Source: Udeniomyces pyricola (lineage: Eukaryota; Basidiomycota; Tremellomycetes; Cystofilobasidiales; Mrakiaceae). From it: a DNA stretch of 64,000 nt. Positions 10,926 to 23,964 of this stretch are shown one piece after another. The stretch's first letter is position 1. Each line of letters opens with the position of its first letter. Location: contig BCIK01000001.1 in assembly GCA_039545295.1 (NCBI GenBank), positions 1,612,001 to 1,676,000 of the forward strand, read 5' to 3'. The notes under the pieces are model-generated. The model was not told where the DNA came from. It worked only from the letters and a program-made list of their open reading frames with translations, and did not search any database. The position numbers and the translations under genes were made by a program.

Positions 10926-13169
10926 TTATCCCTCGAGTTCTTCAGCAAACGCGTCCAACTCCGCGACCCAAAACCTGCCCTCACCCTCGGATCTCTCGCC
11001 CCCAAACTTCCTCTCGAGCGTGCGCCAACCACCGCTCAGACCCGTCCTCCAACCCCAGACCTCGACGTCCCAGCCGAGGGAGAGTGCGTGCTGGACGCAA
11101 CCGAGGAAACCGCTAGCGTTCAGAGAAGAACCGGCGGCGTCGCCTGTGGCGAGAACAAGCGTTGCAGGGGGGCACGAAAGGAGGGTCTGGAGAATTTTTA
11201 GCTGGAGAAGTCTGTGATGAGTGAGTGCGAGTATGGGATGAAGAAGAGGTAAGCATGCGGCATACAGAGGAACGGATCAAGGATACTGTGCCAGGTACCA
11301 GAGAAGAGAACATGAAGAATGACTTACTCGTCAACACCCTGTTCCTTCATCGTCGACCGCTTCACAAACGCAGGCTTTCCCCTGGCGCTCGCTTTCGTCT
11401 TCTTCATGCTCCTCATGGCTCCCGCATGATTCCTCACTCTCCCCTTAAATCTGTCTGCCGCGAAGAGTGTAGACGCCCCTCCAAACCCACCCTCATCACT
11501 CTCCTCGCTGCTCCCACTGGCGCCACTCGTAGACGCCGCCAGATCCTCGCCGCTGCTCCCAACGAGCGCATCGCCATCCCAATCGACCCGGACGCGCTTG
11601 AGAACGCAAACATCCCAACCACGTTCCTTCTCCTCGTTGAGGTTTTGCCAGAGCGGAGAGGACGCCACAAGTGCAGGTGGAGCAAGGAGAGGTCGGCCAC
11701 GTTGTAGAAGGAGCGAAAGGTTGGGTGTCATGGAGAGCGTGCGACGAGAGGAATCAGCAGAGGGGAAAGAGGTGGAAAGAACGGAAAGCAGACCGACGAG
11801 AATGTTGGAACTGATGGAACAAAGGTTTCAAGAGGCCCCTCCTGGTCGTCAGGATCATTGGACGAAAAGAAAGAAGAGAGCAAAGAACAGCAAAAACAAC
11901 GCAATCAATCACTCACTGATCGATAAAGACGTGGACGCCATTGTCCGCGTTTGGATGGTTTTGACGGCTTAACTCGTTGAGAGGGGTGAGCATCGCAGTC
12001 GCGGGGTGTTCGTAGTCGGCCATGATTGCAAGGGTTTCCTCGGCCAGCACCTGGCTGGTGATTGAAAATTCGTTGTGCGGGAACGAGTGGATGAGCTTCG
12101 TCGCAAGGCGATGAAGAGAGGATGGACGATCGGGAGGAGGGGGAGGAGGCGTATGGACACGCGGTGATGGGATGTAAATAGGAGAATCGATGTGGATGGG
12201 CGAAGGCGGAAGGGTCGGGGAGGATGGAACCGGCCGGCGGATCGGAAGAGGTCGTGATGACTTGGCAAGCTGAGTGGTGAGAGTAGTGGTTGAAAGAGTA
12301 GCGGAAGTGGGAGTGGAGGTCATTGTGCTTTTGACAGAGAGGTTTGTGACCCAGGTTTCCTCAGCAGCTGGCGACGCCACGAGGGTCGGAGTGTCAGATA
12401 GAACAAGGTCTTCTGCGAAATCAGCTGACGCTGCCGAAGCCAAAGCTCGAACCTCCTCGTCGTCCGTAGCAAGAACGTTCCAGTCGATTCGAGCGAGCAC
12501 GGCGTCTTCAGACGTCTGGAGTGACCTGTTTGCGCGAGAAGGTCGATCGGTCCTTCTTGATCTCTTATCCTTCTTGTCTGTCCCGGACCTAACGACGCTC
12601 GCCGACATCCTGCTTTCGATCGTGGACTGTGAGGTCGATGGGACGATGGCGACTGAGCTGTCGGCATTAATGTTGTTCTTGTTTTCGGTGTTCACAGTGC
12701 TGCTGCTGCTGCTGCTGCGAGCAGTTCCTCGGCGGCGGGCCGAAGACGAGGCGGTGAGGCCCGATTCCTCAAGAACACTGCGCTGGTATTCTGTCAGGGC
12801 CCGCTCTCGAGGGGCCCGAGGATTGGGAGGTTTTGATGGGAGAGAGACGAGCTCCGGCACGGATTCAAAGCGGGAGAGTTCTTGCGTAAAAAAGGAGAAG
12901 AGTGTAGGGAAATCACCGAGATCGGGTGAAGGCGAAGAGGAGTGAGCGGTGACAGTGTCGGGAGTGGCAGCGACAGAGGCGCTGTTGGACGAAATTGTGG
13001 CCGCCGTCGGGATCGAAGGTGAGAACGATGCGGCGGCCAAGGCACTCTTGGGGTGAGAGAGAGCAGAGTTGGGAGTCCAGAGTGAGCCCTGAGTAGGCTG
13101 CAAGCGAGGGTAGCGAGAGGCAGGAAGGGTGGAGGTGACCGACGAGTTGGTGGCGAGAACAGACTGCAT
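10926..13169 (-). CDS. NYN (PIN-like) nuclease-domain protein with long disordered N-terminus
   Basis: Three exons, 13169-11917, 11810-11328 and 11211-10926, give 673 residues with matching phases. Residues 1 to about 410 are Ser/Thr/Pro-rich and probably disordered, with a basic patch (KKDKRSRRTDRPSRANR). From about 412 the chain enters a NYN domain: VHVFIDHSNILVGLL supplies the first acidic residue (D417), and the C-terminal part has TLVLATGDAAGSS (D603) followed by LGWDVEVWGWR and WRTLERKF, the usual beta strand with tryptophans. NYN domains are PIN-like metal-dependent RNases, often involved in RNA turnover. A long insert separates the domain halves (residues 445-580), including a stretch rich in Ser, Glu and Gly. 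Substrate and partner cannot be read from the sequence. It diverges from the 1295-residue gene over 707 bases. Confidence 0.8.
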
Positions 13170-13876
13170 GGTTGGTAGATATTGAGTGGCGACGGAGTGG
13201 ATCGGGCGTGAAGGGCGCGACTGGATGGGGTCCTGAATAAGCTAGGCTAGGTACTAGCTTGAGTGTAGTTGAGTCGAGGGAGATCGTACAGCGGATCAGA
13301 CGTCAAGCCAAAGTGGACAAAAGTCGAAGGGAAGTGAAGAAGGGCAAGAGGAATGGAATGTGGCGAATCGGGGCGGAAGATCGGGTGGCGAGGCAAGGAG
13401 AGCAATGAGCAGGCAAGCGATCGGCTCGAGTCGAGTCGGGGTTTGAGGATGGCCGGAAGAAGGAAGTAAAAAGATGAAGGGAGGAGAGGCTACGTGCTCA
13501 GCAACAGTAGAAGGGAACGAGGGAGGAGGCAGAGGTGAGGAAGGTTGAAGAAGGAAAGGAGACGATAGACGATGAATATATGTGTGAATGTCAATTGCGG
13601 ACGAAGCGGAGACCAGGGATCCCTCTCTCACGGGCTGTGTAGAGCCGATCTCGATCTTGCTCACGTGCCAATTCGCACAGCTGACGCGTGGGCGAGAATC
13701 GACAATCCTCGGCGCGTCCTCGTCGCGTCAATACGATTGATTGAAGCGCGCGTTAATGTCAATGCTTCTTCTTGCTTTCGACCTTGGCCAGCTGCTACCT
13801 TTCCTCTCCCTTTCCTTGTCTTGACATTTTCTTGTTACTTGCTTCGTTCCCGTAGTGATACCCGCTCCTCCTCTCA
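13170..13876. other. Divergent promoter region
   Basis: 707 bases between the start codons of the NYN protein (-) and the 1295-residue protein (+). It must hold both promoters. I see no clear TATA box, and the region is pyrimidine-rich toward the plus-strand start. Confidence 0.55.
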
Positions 13877-16800
13877 ATGACCTCGGTCCCACGTGATCCC
13901 CCATTTGCTCCACTCCCGACCTCGCGTCTCCATCGACTCTTCCGACCGTTCCTGTCCAAACTCAACTCCCTTCAGACCCTCCTTCCGCCTGTAACCCCTC
14001 CCTCACCTCTCACAACAGAATCCTCTACCACTACCGATGGCCCCAGGTCCAACACTTGTACTACCAACCCCCACCACAGCGGCTTCCAGTCCCCTCATCC
14101 CGCTCCTCATCCAAAGCCGGCACGTCGAACTTACTCGCGACATGCCAATAACAATCCTCCCTCAACCGGTCCTTCCTCCTTCTTGGACTCAACATTTGCC
14201 TCTACCTCTGCTTCTTCGGCCGCTTCAACGCGTCAAAATCAATTTGAGACAACTTCTGGATCAGCTCGAGGCCTTCCGCTCTTTGAACTCGACCGCAAGA
14301 TGAAACGGACAAGAGCAAGAGGGCTTCCCGCCGAGTTGGGACGGATTCCTCTACCAACGACCAGCGCAGCGAGGATGGGCAGAGGAATCGACTCGAATCG
14401 GGGCGAGATCAAGTGTGTCGGCGTTGAACTGGCGGAACTCTCGTATGTGGAAAGCTCGATCATGGGACTGCTCTAAGCCCGGGTCGGTCCACAGACTAAC
14501 CGCACTTGTATCACTATCGATCAGGAAACGAACTGCTGCGTTTCTGGACTCGTTCCGACACATTCTTGAGCTCGCCTGTCCTTCATCGACCTCGCTGAAC
14601 AGCCTACCTACCGGCGAGCTACATCTATCGCGTGTCCCCCGACTCGGTGTGATCTGCGCTCGAAAGGTCGGGGAGAACATGGAAGCTTGGATCGAAGATC
14701 AAGTCTCAGAGGAATTAGGCGAGACTTCGAGTGGAGGAGGTCACCTATCGGATGTAGGAGGTAAAATGGAGGGAAGAAAACTTGAGCTAAGAAGCGAGTG
14801 GTGGGAAGGCATTCCGGAAGTATGGAGACGGTGAGTTTTCGCATCAATCTCACATCGAGAAGGTATGAGAAGGACAGACGCCTAACTGGGTGCCCTGTTT
14901 GTTTACGTTTTCTTTGGATTCGCTATTCAACGCCACCCTACTTCTCAAATCCGATTCTTACTCATCGTAAATTGTCTTGTAGATATGCCGTCACCGTTCA
15001 TGCTATTTCCCTCGTCCTGAACAGTGACATCCCTTGCCACGCTCTCTTCGAGTCGATGCTTGACATCTGCCTGGATCGCGGAGCCATCTATGAAGCGTCG
15101 CTCCTTCTCCCACACACCATCCTATTGTCATATACTCTCGTTCCGCGCGGTCCAGGGGCCTCGTACCTGCCAACCATGTCTCGCAAGCTTTCACTTTCAT
15201 CTGGGTCTCCGATCGCGTCTCAATGGCAAAACCTCATCGCGTCTTCCTGGACTCAAGTCATGCACTACCTCGACAATTTCGTCGATGCAAGTACTGGGCC
15301 TGCATCGCGTACGCAGCTTCAGAGTCGATGGCTGAGCGATACTGTTGACGGGCTCGTTCGAGACGGAGAAGAGGATCACGAGGCATCGACTCAGCTCGTT
15401 CTCGCCATCTTTCAAACTCTTCTCGTCAATGATGATAAAGACAACACCGACCCAATTTCAGAACTCTTTATCCGACGCATCTGGTCCTGGACGCAATACC
15501 TCATCTTCAACGCAAATCATCTGCACCTCCATGGCTCTTCCCCCTCTACCCTTGTAGTCATCAACGAGTCCCTCTCCGGCATTTCCGCGCTTCTTCGAAC
15601 CCACCTTTCTCCTGATCAGCAACTTGTTGTCTCCAATGCGATGCTCTCGCTCGACATGCATCTCCTCTGCACATCAACGACAACGTCAGCGGTGATGGAG
15701 CCATTATCCCCCTCGAACGTTGCTAGCCCAACTAAGGTCCCATTCGTCAACAGCAGCCGCTTGATTCGCCATCATATTCCCACCGACTCGCTCACCAACA
15801 TCTCTATCCCCCACATTCTGACCTCACACTCGACGCTTTCCACTGTTTTTTCGCTCTCGACCGCCCTCCGGACCCATCATCTCCCGACTCTCGAGGCGGC
15901 CATCCTCTCTGCTGCAATCGACCAATTTGATCGGCTCTCCCCCTTCTCACGACAGAATCGCCCCACAGGTACCCTCCCTACCGCAACTTCATTGACAGAA
16001 CTAGGTACAGAAGAGGAGGACAATGTCTCCGATGATGCACTCGCTGCCCAAGCCTTCCTCGCGGAACTCTCGATCCTGCTCGAAGAGGCCGAAAAGAGCC
16101 AGCGCGAAAAGGAGATTCTCGCCCGAGACGCCCATCGAGCAGGTGGGTTCTCGTCGAGCGCAGGTGGAGAAGGAAGATCCGTGGTCAACAAGGGCGTCAA
16201 ACCGGCGATGAGATTTGAAGAACTCGTTGGCGGCTGGGTCGAGGTCACGCCGGTCGTGAAGAAAAGGCGTCGTCGAATGCCGGGCGCAGAGAGCGATGAG
16301 TGTACGTCCGAGGAAGAAGAGGGCAAAGAAGACGAATTTGATCAGAGCCCATACATCTTGTCTCGATTCGTACCCCATTCGGCACCTCTTGTGACGGTGT
16401 TCGGATCAAGGAGGCAGGAAGAAATAGATCGCATCGCCAGCGAGAAAGCAGGATACGAGTCGGACGATCCCATGGACGCCTTGGGCGAGGACGAGGACGT
16501 CTCTGCTATCCTTTCCCAACAGCCACATGTACCCTTATTACCTTCCCGCCCAGATTTAACTGTCTTGTTACCTCCTGCTCAACCTTTAGCGCTCTGCCCT
16601 CCTCAGGATCAGCGACTCATGATCAAAAGTCACTCGACTTCGGCACTCGTCGCTTCATCTTTGCCCTCTTCTTCTCTGTATGGGACTTCAATAAGTCGGC
16701 GGCCACGTTCCGCTTCACCCCCGGCTAGTAAAAAACTTCGTTCATCCTCCAATGCCGTCATTCCAATCTCTTCCCACGCATCGAATTTGGTCGACGTGCC

Positions 16801-17998
16801 ATCTCTTTCTACTTCTCAAGCCGGGAATGCAGCCGTCCGGAACTCAGCTCGACGAGCCCACTTTGAGCATCAATCTATCCTTGCCACGACCTCCTCCAAA
16901 GCGCGCTCTGACGGGTTTCCAACCCGCTACATTAACCCTTCTTCGTCCGGCATGACCACCACTCTCGGCGACTCTCTGTCTCCCTTGCCCCAGAAACTAC
17001 CGGCTCATGCTTCTCTCGCTCGCCTCCTCCCCGATGATCGACATCCTCCTCCTCAACTACGCCGACAGCAACAGCAACAACACCCACATTCGCCGTCCTT
17101 TGGCTCACCACTTCGTCCGAAGCCAGCTCGGTCGACGGTCCTTCCTTCTTCTCCTCGTCCTTTCACGAATTCGACCATACGCAGCAGCACCCACAGGCGA
17201 ACCTCGAGTCTGTTTTCCCCCCTTCCACCGACAAGCAAGGTCTTGCGATCCCGAAACATCAGGACTGACGACGTCCGTCCGGGTTTGTTCGCCCCGAAGC
17301 CGACGGTGATGGGAAAGAAAGAACGTAACGACGAGGCTGAGGCTATCATTCATTCACGTGGGTCGAGTCAAACACACCGTCGACCTTTGACTCGTTCGGC
17401 TTCCAATAAGGCTTTGACGGTCGTGGAAAGGGCTACTGTATCAACAACATCTGATCACCTTCCTCCGTCAGCTCCTCATACTTTCTCTTCCTCCTTCTCC
17501 TTAAGAAACGCATCGTCTCGCCTTCCTTCGAACGACCCATCATCATTATCATCCTATTCCAACTCCCTTCCCATCATGTCGATCAAGAGCCGTTCTTATC
17601 GCCTGGATCGTTCCCTTTCTTCTGATCAGATGATCGTCGAGAAGAGTCCTCGTCGTCGACAACTTGGTACTCTTCCACTCCATCCCACGACAACCGGTGG
17701 GAACACCCTCCTTGCTACCCCAGAGTTGGCCCCTCATCGTCGCCGTCGCCGTTGTGGATACGCACGCGACGATGAAGAAGAACAAGAAGAAGTAGAAGAA
17801 GGAGAGGGAGAAGGAGGAGGGGTGGTAGATGTGAGTTCGGATGATATGGACCTGTTTGGGTTCCCTTCTCCAGCACCCACGACGTCAGTTGTAGTCAAGA
17901 AGAGAGAGGTGACACCCGGAGGGGGCACTACTGGTGGACTGAGAGCGGGTCGACTGGGAGTAACGTCGGTGAGAGTGATGCAGGAAAGAGGGTACTAG
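13877..17998 (+). CDS. Large conserved-looking protein of unknown function
   Basis: Three exons, 13877-14442 (GTATGT donor), 14525-14830 and 14983-17998, give 1295 residues with matching phases. I do not recognise the family. Residues 1-150 are Ser/Pro-rich. From about 190 to 480 the chain looks folded and helical (KRTAAFLDSFRHILELA, WWEGIPEVWRRYAVTVHAIS, SLVLNSDIPCHALFESMLD, LDICLDRGAIYEASLLLP), like a scaffold of alpha-helical repeats. The rest is low in order, with acidic runs (EEEGKEDEFDQ), basic clusters that could be nuclear signals (VKKRRRRM), many Ser-Pro sites and a QQQQQHPHSP stretch. A nuclear or cytoskeletal scaffold is possible but not shown. The junction at 14443 could also use GTGTGT at 14412 in the same phase, removing ten residues. 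Confidence 0.75.
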
Positions 17999-18465
17999 GG
18001 CCAGAGGGTTAAGAGAGAACCTGGGAAGGCACAGTGTTGGAGATTGGATCTGAGCATGATCAGGTATTGAGTAACGTCAGATGCAGTGGATGTGGGTCGG
18101 GGGCTTTCAAGCTAAAAACGAGATTGGTCAAGTTAGTGACATTCTTGAGAGGGTCTATCGGGTCGGTCCGGGTGATGAGGCTGTATATATATGTATCCTA
18201 GACTCTTTGCTTCTTCTTGATTATTTTCTTTTCGAAGAAACAATCCATACTCGCTACGCTCGCGGCTCATCTGCGAGATCTATTGGAGTGACTCTATCCA
18301 TCAAGATCACCCACAAGGTTATCAACTCTTCTTCTTTCATCAATTGGACATCACCACCATTCATCGCCATCGTTATCGCCCATGTTCGTTACTCTACTCA
18401 AACCACACAGCCGTATCCATCAACCCCTATCATTCTAACACCAAGCGCGACCAATAACTGTCAGA
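17999..18465. other. Convergent intergenic region
   Basis: Between the stops of the 1295-residue gene (+) and the membrane protein (-). No gene or notable repeat seen. Confidence 0.55.
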
Positions 18466-20922
18466 TCATGCTGTGTCGTGTAGCTTGTCGGTTGACGGAG
18501 GGAGCAGTCGGAATGTCGCTTCCCAGACTTGAAAGGTCGATCCGATGAGGAACGCCCAGCTCCCCAGGAACGTCCAGGTGTCGCTTTGAAAGATGGCTTT
18601 GGCTGAGCGGGAGAGGGGGAAGAGGGAGAACGTATCGGGAAAAAGAAAAAATCGAGAGAATAACTAGTCAGAGAGAGATAGAGAATTTCTAGTCTTCCTT
18701 TTCCAACACGTTCTTCCGAGTGTTCTCGACGTTGGTTCTATAGAAACAACAACAACAACAACAACCAAATACAACCGCCAACCAACAGACATCGAAGAAG
18801 GATGGACACGAACAATTGGAGCTATACCCCGTTGCGCCACAGACCAAGAACCCGATGGACCCGATGAGGTTCCAGAAACCGACTTGCCACCCGATGGAGG
18901 TGAAAGGCTTAAGGTGATACCAGGAAGGTTGTACTTCGAGAATGAGGAGTGACGAGGAGAGAACGAAGCCGATGCCTTGGGTGATCGTCCATGGATAAGG
19001 AGAAACCCAAAGGAGAGAGAGAGAGGACGTGTGTGTATGATCAGAGAGAGAGAAAATTGGGTTCGTTAGGGTTCCCGGTTCGGCAAAGGCACACGAACCG
19101 AACCAAACATACACCCAGCAGGCGTAGCAGGCAAAAAAAAAACAGAAAAAAAAAAAACACGAAAAGAGGAGAAACTTTCAGAGTGATTGTTTCTCTTCTC
19201 TGTATCTTGATACAAGACACGTACCTCCGACGACCTGAGGAGTCCAAAAGAAAACGTCGACGACTGCCACGCTATAAGGGGTTCCGGAGGAAAAGCCAGA
19301 GATGACGCCAGGGAGACCCGTTAGGGTCGAGATCCAAAAGACCGTCGCGGCGAACATTTGGATGAACTGAGGTCAGAGGAAGAGAGGGAGTGTTGGAGGA
19401 AAGTTAAGGTCGGACGATGTTAAAAAAAAGGGGGGGGGGGGGATTTCGAGAAGGAAATTTAAAAGGGGAGTTCATGAAAGGCAGAAGATGGGTGCATGAT
19501 GGAGAATGGGCATGGAATAGAATTCGTAGATTAAGATATTCAACTGGTCAGATCTTGATAGGTCGTATTTGTGACAGACCGCTTGAGTAGTTCATCAGGG
19601 AAATAAACACGTACAGCAGCGAGGTATCCCAAATCATGAAGCTGCATTGGCGGTGCCCATGACCACCCCTCCCCGCCCTCCTCGTAGCCCTTGACGAATA
19701 GTTCGGGGTGCGAAGGAGATGGCCTGTTCCCATGTACCGGCGTTGATGCAAACTTCTCGACGTCCCCATGTTGATCATGCGGGTGATTGTGATGATCGGC
19801 TTTCATTTCTGGCATGTCCCCTCCTGAAGATTTAGACGGAAGGGGTCCATAGATCAAATTCTCCACAGAGTCTCCAAAGGCGGTTTCCTTGCCACGGTTT
19901 CCGGCCTCGAGGAGACCGAGATAGGCACCGATGAGGAAAATGGTGCCTCCCAGGAAGGCAAGGGCAGAAGCCGCAGTCGTGACGGATTCAGGCGTCGTCG
20001 CGGGATGAAGGAGAGGGATAAAGATGCAGAAGCCGTTGCAGACCCAGACGGCTGAACCCCACCAGAAAGCTTGAGCCGTCCACCAACTGAGGGAGTACGA
20101 GACGGTAAGATTAGGGAATAAGGGATGTTCACAATGGGAATTAGCCATGGACGGTTGCCATCCGGCGGCCAGGACCGCAGTCTTCGACCTGCCCATTGCA
20201 AGAACACCCATCATGTCTCTCATTTACGGAGTCAGGTACATCCAAGCATGGTGATAAAGGGGCTTCCAATCTGACATACCTGATATCGAGCATGAGATGC
20301 GGTTTGAGTCGATCATGGGTGTATTTGAGACGGAGAGGTAGAGGGGATGCAGCATGGTGGGTCGAAGGAATGGAAGAGTGTCGATGTGGACGGACTGGGT
20401 ACCGACCTGATGAACAAAGCAGAAGTTCCGGAAGAGCCGAAGGATTGGATGGGAAAAGAGATGGATTGAAGAGTAGAGGGGAAAAAAAAGGGAAAGAGCG
20501 AAGAAAAGGCCGAGGAAATCAATTACGTCATTTCCAACGAGATAACTTTCCCTCTCCCTTCCTTTTCCTCCCCCTCCCTTCTTTCAACCCAGCCAACAGC
20601 CACGGGTTGACTGACCCTTTCTAGCATCACGACTGTTCCACTCAGCTCCAAAGTTCGGTACAGGCCCATGAGGATGTTCGACATCAAACGAGGCGTGTGT
20701 GGGTTTGAAGACTTTGTGACGCACGACGGGACGCGTCGTCTTGCGGAGAACCGGATGGCCTGCCGGAAAGGTGGCAGCTGGCGACTGTCGGACGTGCGGC
20801 GAGTAGCTCTTGGTTGGGGTGGAATTGTGGATGGCGGTGGGATCGGAGGAATCGACTGCAACCATGGTTGCCGTAGGAGATGATAGGCGGTCGGTTGATA
20901 GTTGGTAATCAGGGGACGACAT
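18466..20922 (-). CDS. Polytopic integral membrane protein of a fungal family without name
   Basis: Six exons, 20922-20616, 20406-20280, 20218-19615, 19366-19225, 18975-18814 and 18602-18466, give 492 residues; all phases agree. The chain starts with a cytosolic-looking tail with KYTHDRLKPHLMLDIR, then membrane segments SLSWWTAQAFWWGSAVWVC and ASALAFLGGTIFLIGAYLG, a hydrophilic His/Asp loop (ADHHNHPHDQHGDVEK), and further segments FIQMFAATVFWISTLTGLPG, GIGFVLSSSLLILEVQP, GWQVGFWNLIGSIGFLVCG and LGSWAFLIGSTFQVWE. The pattern FWNLIG-GFxxC then GSWAFLIGS is one I associate with a widespread fungal integral membrane protein family lacking a function. Exon 5 end (donor GTTCGT at 18813) was chosen by phase; a GTTGGT at 18786 is an alternative. 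Confidence 0.75.
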
Positions 20923-21618
20923 GGTCGATGGCTGATGGTGCTCGGGGTAAATGGGGCAGAGACGGTAAGTAAGACAGCGAGACTGTTAGACTAGACTAGA
21001 CTAGACTGAGCTGCCAGATGGAACAAGTCGAGGCAGAAAATAGACGTTGGCTTCGCTCTCTGTAATTGATCAAGGTAATCATCAATCAATCGTCCGGCCG
21101 TGGGAAGATGATCAATATTGGTTGCAGAGTGTGAATAGTTGTTGATGTCGTCAACTCAGCCCTGGTTTATTCGAGATTGATTGAGATATGATGTATATAT
21201 AGAGCAGACATGGAGGCAGATATCAGATGCCTACGTTTATGCAATGTGCAGATTGATGGGTGCAATATATATATATGTATATAATATGATATGATATATA
21301 TATATATATATATTATGATGTAATATATATACCCTTGTATGTGCGGTGTAGATATATATAATATTGTATCATACGACGTGAATGGTGACTTGTGAATTGG
21401 CTCAGTCCGCTGGTTGCTTGCTGGCTGGCTGGCTGGCTGGCTGGCTGGGGGGCCGCTGGGCGTAATTCGTCAAGACTCGAGTGGCCGAGTGGATATGTGG
21501 ACCGAATTCATCGTCGTCCTCCTTCGCCCCTTCGACAAAGGACCCTCTCACCACCCCCACCCTCCGTTTCCCACTCCATCCCCGTCTGCCTCCTTCACTT
21601 CCCATTCCTTCTCCTTCC
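20923..21618. other. Divergent intergenic region with AT microsatellite
   Basis: Between the starts of the membrane protein (-) and TOM40 (+). It contains an AT-repeat block at about 21264-21363 (atatatat runs with TATA-like words in both directions) and a run of ggct repeats at 21420-21448. Both promoters should lie here. Confidence 0.6.
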
Positions 21619-23586
21619 ATGTCGGTCCCCCTCCAGAACACTCCCTACACTCCTCCAGCCGAGATCAAGCTCGCTCCCCAGGCGTCCTACCTGTCCGGCG
21701 TGACGGCCCTTCTCTCTGGCTACGCCGACCCTATCCTCGGCCAGTACAGGAAGCTTAACCAGTACCGTGGCGAGGTTGCCAACCCGGGCAACGTCGAGGC
21801 CCTTGGCAGGGATGTCAAGAGTGAGTGTTTGTTCTTGACTATCCCTATTTCTCGGGCCTCTATACTGGTGTATCAACCTGAGGGATGGTTACTGCTCCAC
21901 ACCCACGCCGGGAAAAGAGCACACGAGGGGAGAACGATCCTTTTCCGAGATGCATGCATGCCTGGCTCTCAACAGCCATGCGGAACAACGCGTCAAGATC
22001 TCTTACAAGCTGGCATGACGTCAAACCCAGATCGTCTTCTCTAGCTCAGTCGTTTTGATACGAATCATAGGAGCCAGTCCGAAATGCCGACCAGACGAGC
22101 GAGAGCTGTCGGTCGACGATACGCTCTCTTCCCGCTCCACCTGCCCATCCACATACGCACCATTCCCGACCGTTCTGGTGAAAAAGACGCTGACAACCTC
22201 GAGGTCTTGCTCTATTTCTCTCCCTGCCATCTTGATCGTAGTGACTCACCTGACCAACTTCACCTTTGATGGTGCCAAGGCCGATCTCTCCAAGTCGCTC
22301 TCGATGGATCCGGCCTTCCAGGTTCAGCACTCGTTTTCGCTCGCCAGCGCGACCCAGCCGCCGTCGTACAACTTTGGCGCCGTCTTTGCCAAGAAGGACG
22401 TAAGTCAACAGGCTTCTTGTTTCTTCGTTTCGAATATAGGTGGATTGGATGATTCGGGACCATGTTCTTGGTGCTGCAAGGAGCTGGAGAAGGATGAGAG
22501 AGAGAGAAGGCGAAGATGATGTGGGCTGGCCGCATGGAAACTGACTCAAGTCTTCGTTTGTTGCCATGGCTTTAATTCGATGGATTTCTGACCTTGCCCC
22601 TGCCTTGTAGCTCTTCTTGCAAGGTAGCATCGACAACGACCTCGCTTCTTCGGTCAGGATCAACAAGCCTTGGAATGACTGGAACATCTCCAAACTTCAG
22701 GCTCAGGTTCGTCGGCATTCCTCGTTTCACAGTTTTGACGCGACGCTCTGTTGGATTCGCTCGGGATCATGTTATCCTTCTATGGAAGATGTAACTTGTC
22801 AAGTCCATGGAAACAAACAGAGAGCATCGGCTCAGAAGACATGCGGCTAGTGGAATAGGCTGAATCAAACTCGTCACTCTTCTTCCACCTCTATCCTTCG
22901 CTCGCCAGCTCTCTCCTACTCCTGGACACTCGATGGTCCAAGTCGAGCACGAAATCACTCTTCCTGGAGAGACCATCAACATCAAGGCCGTCAACCCGTC
23001 GCTGACGGACGGTACCGGCATTTACATTACCTCCTTGCTCGCGGCGCTGCACCCTCGTCTCTCGCTCGGTATCGAGAACGTCACCCAGCGACCATCGCCC
23101 GAAATCTCGCAATCGACCCAGTCCCTCCTCGCTAAGTGGACCTCGCCCCTCATCCCCGCGAACCCGTTGACGTCGCCGCCCGGCTCCCCCGCCTTCCACG
23201 AGTGGACCGCGACTCTCCAGGCGCAGATGGCTGGTATCATTGCGGCGACCTACTACCAGAAGCTGAGCGACAAGGTCGACATTGGAGCCGACCTTAACAT
23301 TGTTCTTGCCGGTGGACGGAGAGAGGCGACGGCGACGGTTGGAGCCAAGTACGATTTCAGGATGTCAACTTTCCGAGGCCAGATCGACTCGACCGGCAAG
23401 ACCTCGATGCTGCTTGAGCAGCGATTTGCCCCGACGTTCTCCTTCCTCGTTACTGGCGAGATTGATCACATGAAGGTCCGTTTTCAGTCCATCTTGCCTT
23501 TTGTGTCCCTGCATAGTTGATTTTACCCTCCTTTCAACCTTGGTTACGCGTCTTGTGAATTGTCGTGACCGTGGGGGGGGGGGGGG

Positions 23587-23620
<34 letters not shown>

Positions 23621-23640
23621 CGTGTTGATGAAGGGGAAGA

Positions 23641-23671
<31 letters not shown>

Positions 23672-23964
23672 CGTGGGGGGGGGGGGGGGGGGGGGAAGAG
23701 GGGGCACATGTTCTCTGTACTGACGTGAACACCCTTTTTGTTTTGTTTTCGTCTATTGACAGGCTGGTGCTGCCAAGTTGGGTCTCGGTGTCATGATTGA
23801 GTCCACGAGGTATGTCTCTCCTCGTGTTAATTCATCTGTACTTTCCATGAGTAAAATGCTGTTTACCAAGACCTTGGAGCGCTGATATGTTGTCGTCCTC
23901 ATACCTGTCTGCGCGCAGTCTTACCCCCGAGGAGATGGGCATGGTCCCGGCTCCTGCCGCGTGA
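21619..23964 (+). CDS. TOM40: Mitochondrial import receptor subunit Tom40
   Basis: Six exons, 21619-21820, 22242-22399, 22611-22706, 22909-23475, 23763-23809 and 23919-23964, give 371 residues. Tom40 is the beta-barrel channel of the outer-membrane translocase through which nearly all nuclear-encoded mitochondrial proteins pass. Family blocks are plain: NPGNVEALGRDVK; THLTNFTFDGAKADLSKSLS; DPAFQVQHSFSL; PPSYNFGAVFA; LFLQGSIDNDLASSVRIN; WNDWNISKLQAQ; VQVEHEI; KAVNPSLTDGTGIYI; YYQKLSDKVDIGADL; GAKYDFRMSTFRGQIDSTGK; GEIDHMK; KLGLGVMIES. Length is usual for the family. An in-frame ATG lies upstream at 21481, but the extension has no family support, so 21619 was chosen. Intron 4 (23476-23762) carries two long G runs and a TG repeat. 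Confidence 0.95.
23573..23702 (+). repeat. G-tract / (TG)n / G-tract block in TOM40 intron 4
   Basis: About 48 bases that are almost all G on the coding strand, then a TG repeat (about 23641-23667), then a second pure G run of about 22. The block occupies much of intron 4 of TOM40. Confidence 0.9.
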
